64,000 bases of DNA from Nautilus pompilius (taxonomy: Eukaryota; Mollusca; Cephalopoda; Nautilida; Nautilidae), in the NCBI GenBank assembly GCA_018389105.1, contig JACATO010000591.1, forward strand, positions 296,501 through 360,500, given 5' to 3'. This document shows positions 62,074 to 64,000 of the stretch, piece after piece (the stretch's first letter is position 1; every line of letters starts with the position of its first letter). A model generated the notes under the pieces. It was not told where the DNA came from and made no database searches. It worked only from the letters and a program-made list of their open reading frames with translations. The position numbers and the translations under genes were made by a program.

Positions 62074-64000
62074 CTGAAAGAAAAAAACTAGCTACTGCCA
62101 GGCTAAACATTTAGAAAATTTAAAACAAAAATTACACAAGTTAGAGAAAACTAAGACTCTTGGTCCAACTAATACAGCAAAGTTTTGCAAGTTTCTTTAG
62201 AATAGTTTAAAACAACAATAAAATTAATAAACTAGAAAACAGCATCTTAAAATAATTGGAAATTCAATATATAGGCATAAGATAGTTTTGGTCCTTGTCC
62301 TACAACAGACAAATGATAGGCGTACATATCCAGTAAATAGGATCAAGTTATCCAGCATCACATTGATTTAGTAATTAAAAGATTCTTTCAAATGCATCTA
62401 AATTTAAAGAGACCAATACAGCTACTGACAAAAACAGTAGGTGGTACTCGTACTACCTGCATTGGTAATTTATCAGACCAAATCCAGACATTAAAGACAC
62501 CAGAAAGATGCCAAGCCAGACCAGTAAACTTATCTGCCACCCTGAGACACAGTTATCCCTGAATAAAAAGCATTATTATAGTTCAAATGCTCAATGGTTC
62601 TGTTTTAAGTAAACATGGTGTTCTTAGCAGTTGACCAAATAACAACACAGGTATACCCCACCCACGCAAAATAATTTTTAAAAAATAAATGAATTTATCA
62701 TAAAGAAATAATTAAGTTACAACCCTAAAGGTTTACTTGAAACTTTGGCATAAATAAAAAAAATTTGTTAAATTGCTATTCATACACAAAGGAGTTCCTC
62801 TACATCGTTGATCTAGAGAATTTTAAAAAGAGACGTATGTACTTTACATATTTGTAATGGTTAAATTTTTTATATATTAGAACTGGATATGATATAATAT
62901 TGACCTATAAGCATTTCTTGACCTGGCTAAAGACACTTCTTTTTTCCTTAAATTTAAAAAGAATTTTAAAACAAAAGTTAACATCAGTAAACATTATCAA
63001 TTAAATCCATCAAAATTTAATGTGAGCCAATTTTAATCCTAATCTAAAAAAAATGATCGTTTTCATTCCAACAGCTGAGAGAAAAAAGACAAATATTACA
63101 ACTGCTTAGAACATTATTTTAAAAAATCATTTTGAAAATGTTACTGGTTGTCATGTCAGCAATGATGTGCTTATATATATGCTGAAATACATAGAATTCT
63201 TTGTCTTATAACCTCTTCATAAAAAGACAAAGGTCAACCCAAAATACTTTCTAAGAAATATAAAAAAAATCAATCCATAATTAGCATAAATATGGTTCAG
63301 AATTGTTTGTTTTTGCTGTTGGTTAGTGGTTTTTTGGGGGGAGGCCAATGAACCAATGATTAAGTTACTGGACTGCCAAGACTGAGGAAACACCACCAGG
63401 GTCCTTTTTTCCATCATCCCTATGGTCCAAACTTGGCTCCATAAGACTGTTATCTATTTGCAGTATATACATCTGTGGTTAACACTTTGCCAATGGTGAT
63501 TAGGACCAACTTGAGGTCTGAGTCCACCTATTGTAAACAGAATGACCTCAATAAACTCTCTCAATACAAACCTTTTAAAGTAAAGTTTTGATATTTTTGA
63601 AAAAATTGTGTAGTTTAATCATTTGGTTTAGTTATATTTTGCTACAAGAATTGCAGATTTACTTAATCATATTTACAAATGTACACGAAATATATTATGA
63701 AAACACCTACTTTATAGTTTTTTTTGTTATAAATAAAGCTACAGAAGAACAAAGTGCCAATCTTATCAGAAGATTTTGGAGGCTGATCAGTCCTTTCTTG
63801 TAAAAACAAATTTGGATTTCAATAGTTTTAAATTTTCTTCTTCAATTCCATCAAAATGTCTTACAGCAAATGTGCAGACAGATTAGTTTCTTTCAATGTC
63901 TCTTCCTAAACATTACTTGGTGATAAAACCAAAACAAAAATTTTTTTTTGCATAACCCATCATCATCTTCCAGCTAATATTTCTCTGGAGGTAAATATGT
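62074..64000. other. Upstream sequence, nothing recognised
   Basis: AT-rich to the window edge. A patch at about 63330-63560 is less AT-rich and might be an old SINE, but it lacks convincing promoter boxes. Confidence 0.45.

Noticed and set aside
63330..63560. Possible tRNA-derived SINE
   Set aside because: It shares ACTGCCAAG with the 46.9-kb SINE head but lacks a recognisable A box and B box.

Overview
The window is animal nuclear DNA. It is AT-rich, has introns of 1 to 9 kb, clear GT-AG splice sites, no prokaryotic gene layout, and many decayed DNA transposons. The main gene and the transposon mix (hAT, mariner, Tc1, piggyBac-like) suggest an invertebrate bilaterian, such as an arthropod (chelicerates fit well) or a mollusc. 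I cannot narrow it further from sequence alone.

The only host gene I can support runs on the minus strand through almost the whole window. It encodes a voltage-gated calcium channel alpha-2/delta subunit (CACNA2D family). I placed eighteen well-supported exons between about 53.23 kb (upstream) and 1.81 kb (downstream), including two alternative exons, by joining open segments at GT-AG sites with consistent phase. They encode, in order, the VWA N-terminal segment, the von Willebrand A domain with its MIDAS metal site, and most of the Cache region. The signal peptide and N-terminus lie upstream of 53.2 kb and were not found with confidence. The rest of alpha-2 and all of delta lie beyond position 1.

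The most interesting feature is a pair of 84-nt, phase 0-0 exons (34722-34805 and 27860-27943). They encode two versions of the same 28-residue Cache segment, which is the structure expected of mutually exclusive exons. The intron between them holds a 15-copy, 76-bp minisatellite (32591-33730). Two weaker candidate exons (10551-10637 and 19889-19960) could add further variation, and a possible 39-nt exon lies upstream (62035-62073).

The introns carry two hAT elements with terminal inverted repeats and 8-bp target duplications (13286-15405 and 56595-59211), an internally deleted mariner (36239-37322), a Tc1 element with both ends (39858-41321), several older Tc1/mariner relics, a piggyBac-like relic, a probable tRNA-derived SINE, and a 0.93-kb polypurine tract (50470-51398). 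The left edge holds a long open frame from a repetitive protein family of unknown function, apparently with an internal deletion. No CRISPR array, rRNA or functional tRNA gene was seen.
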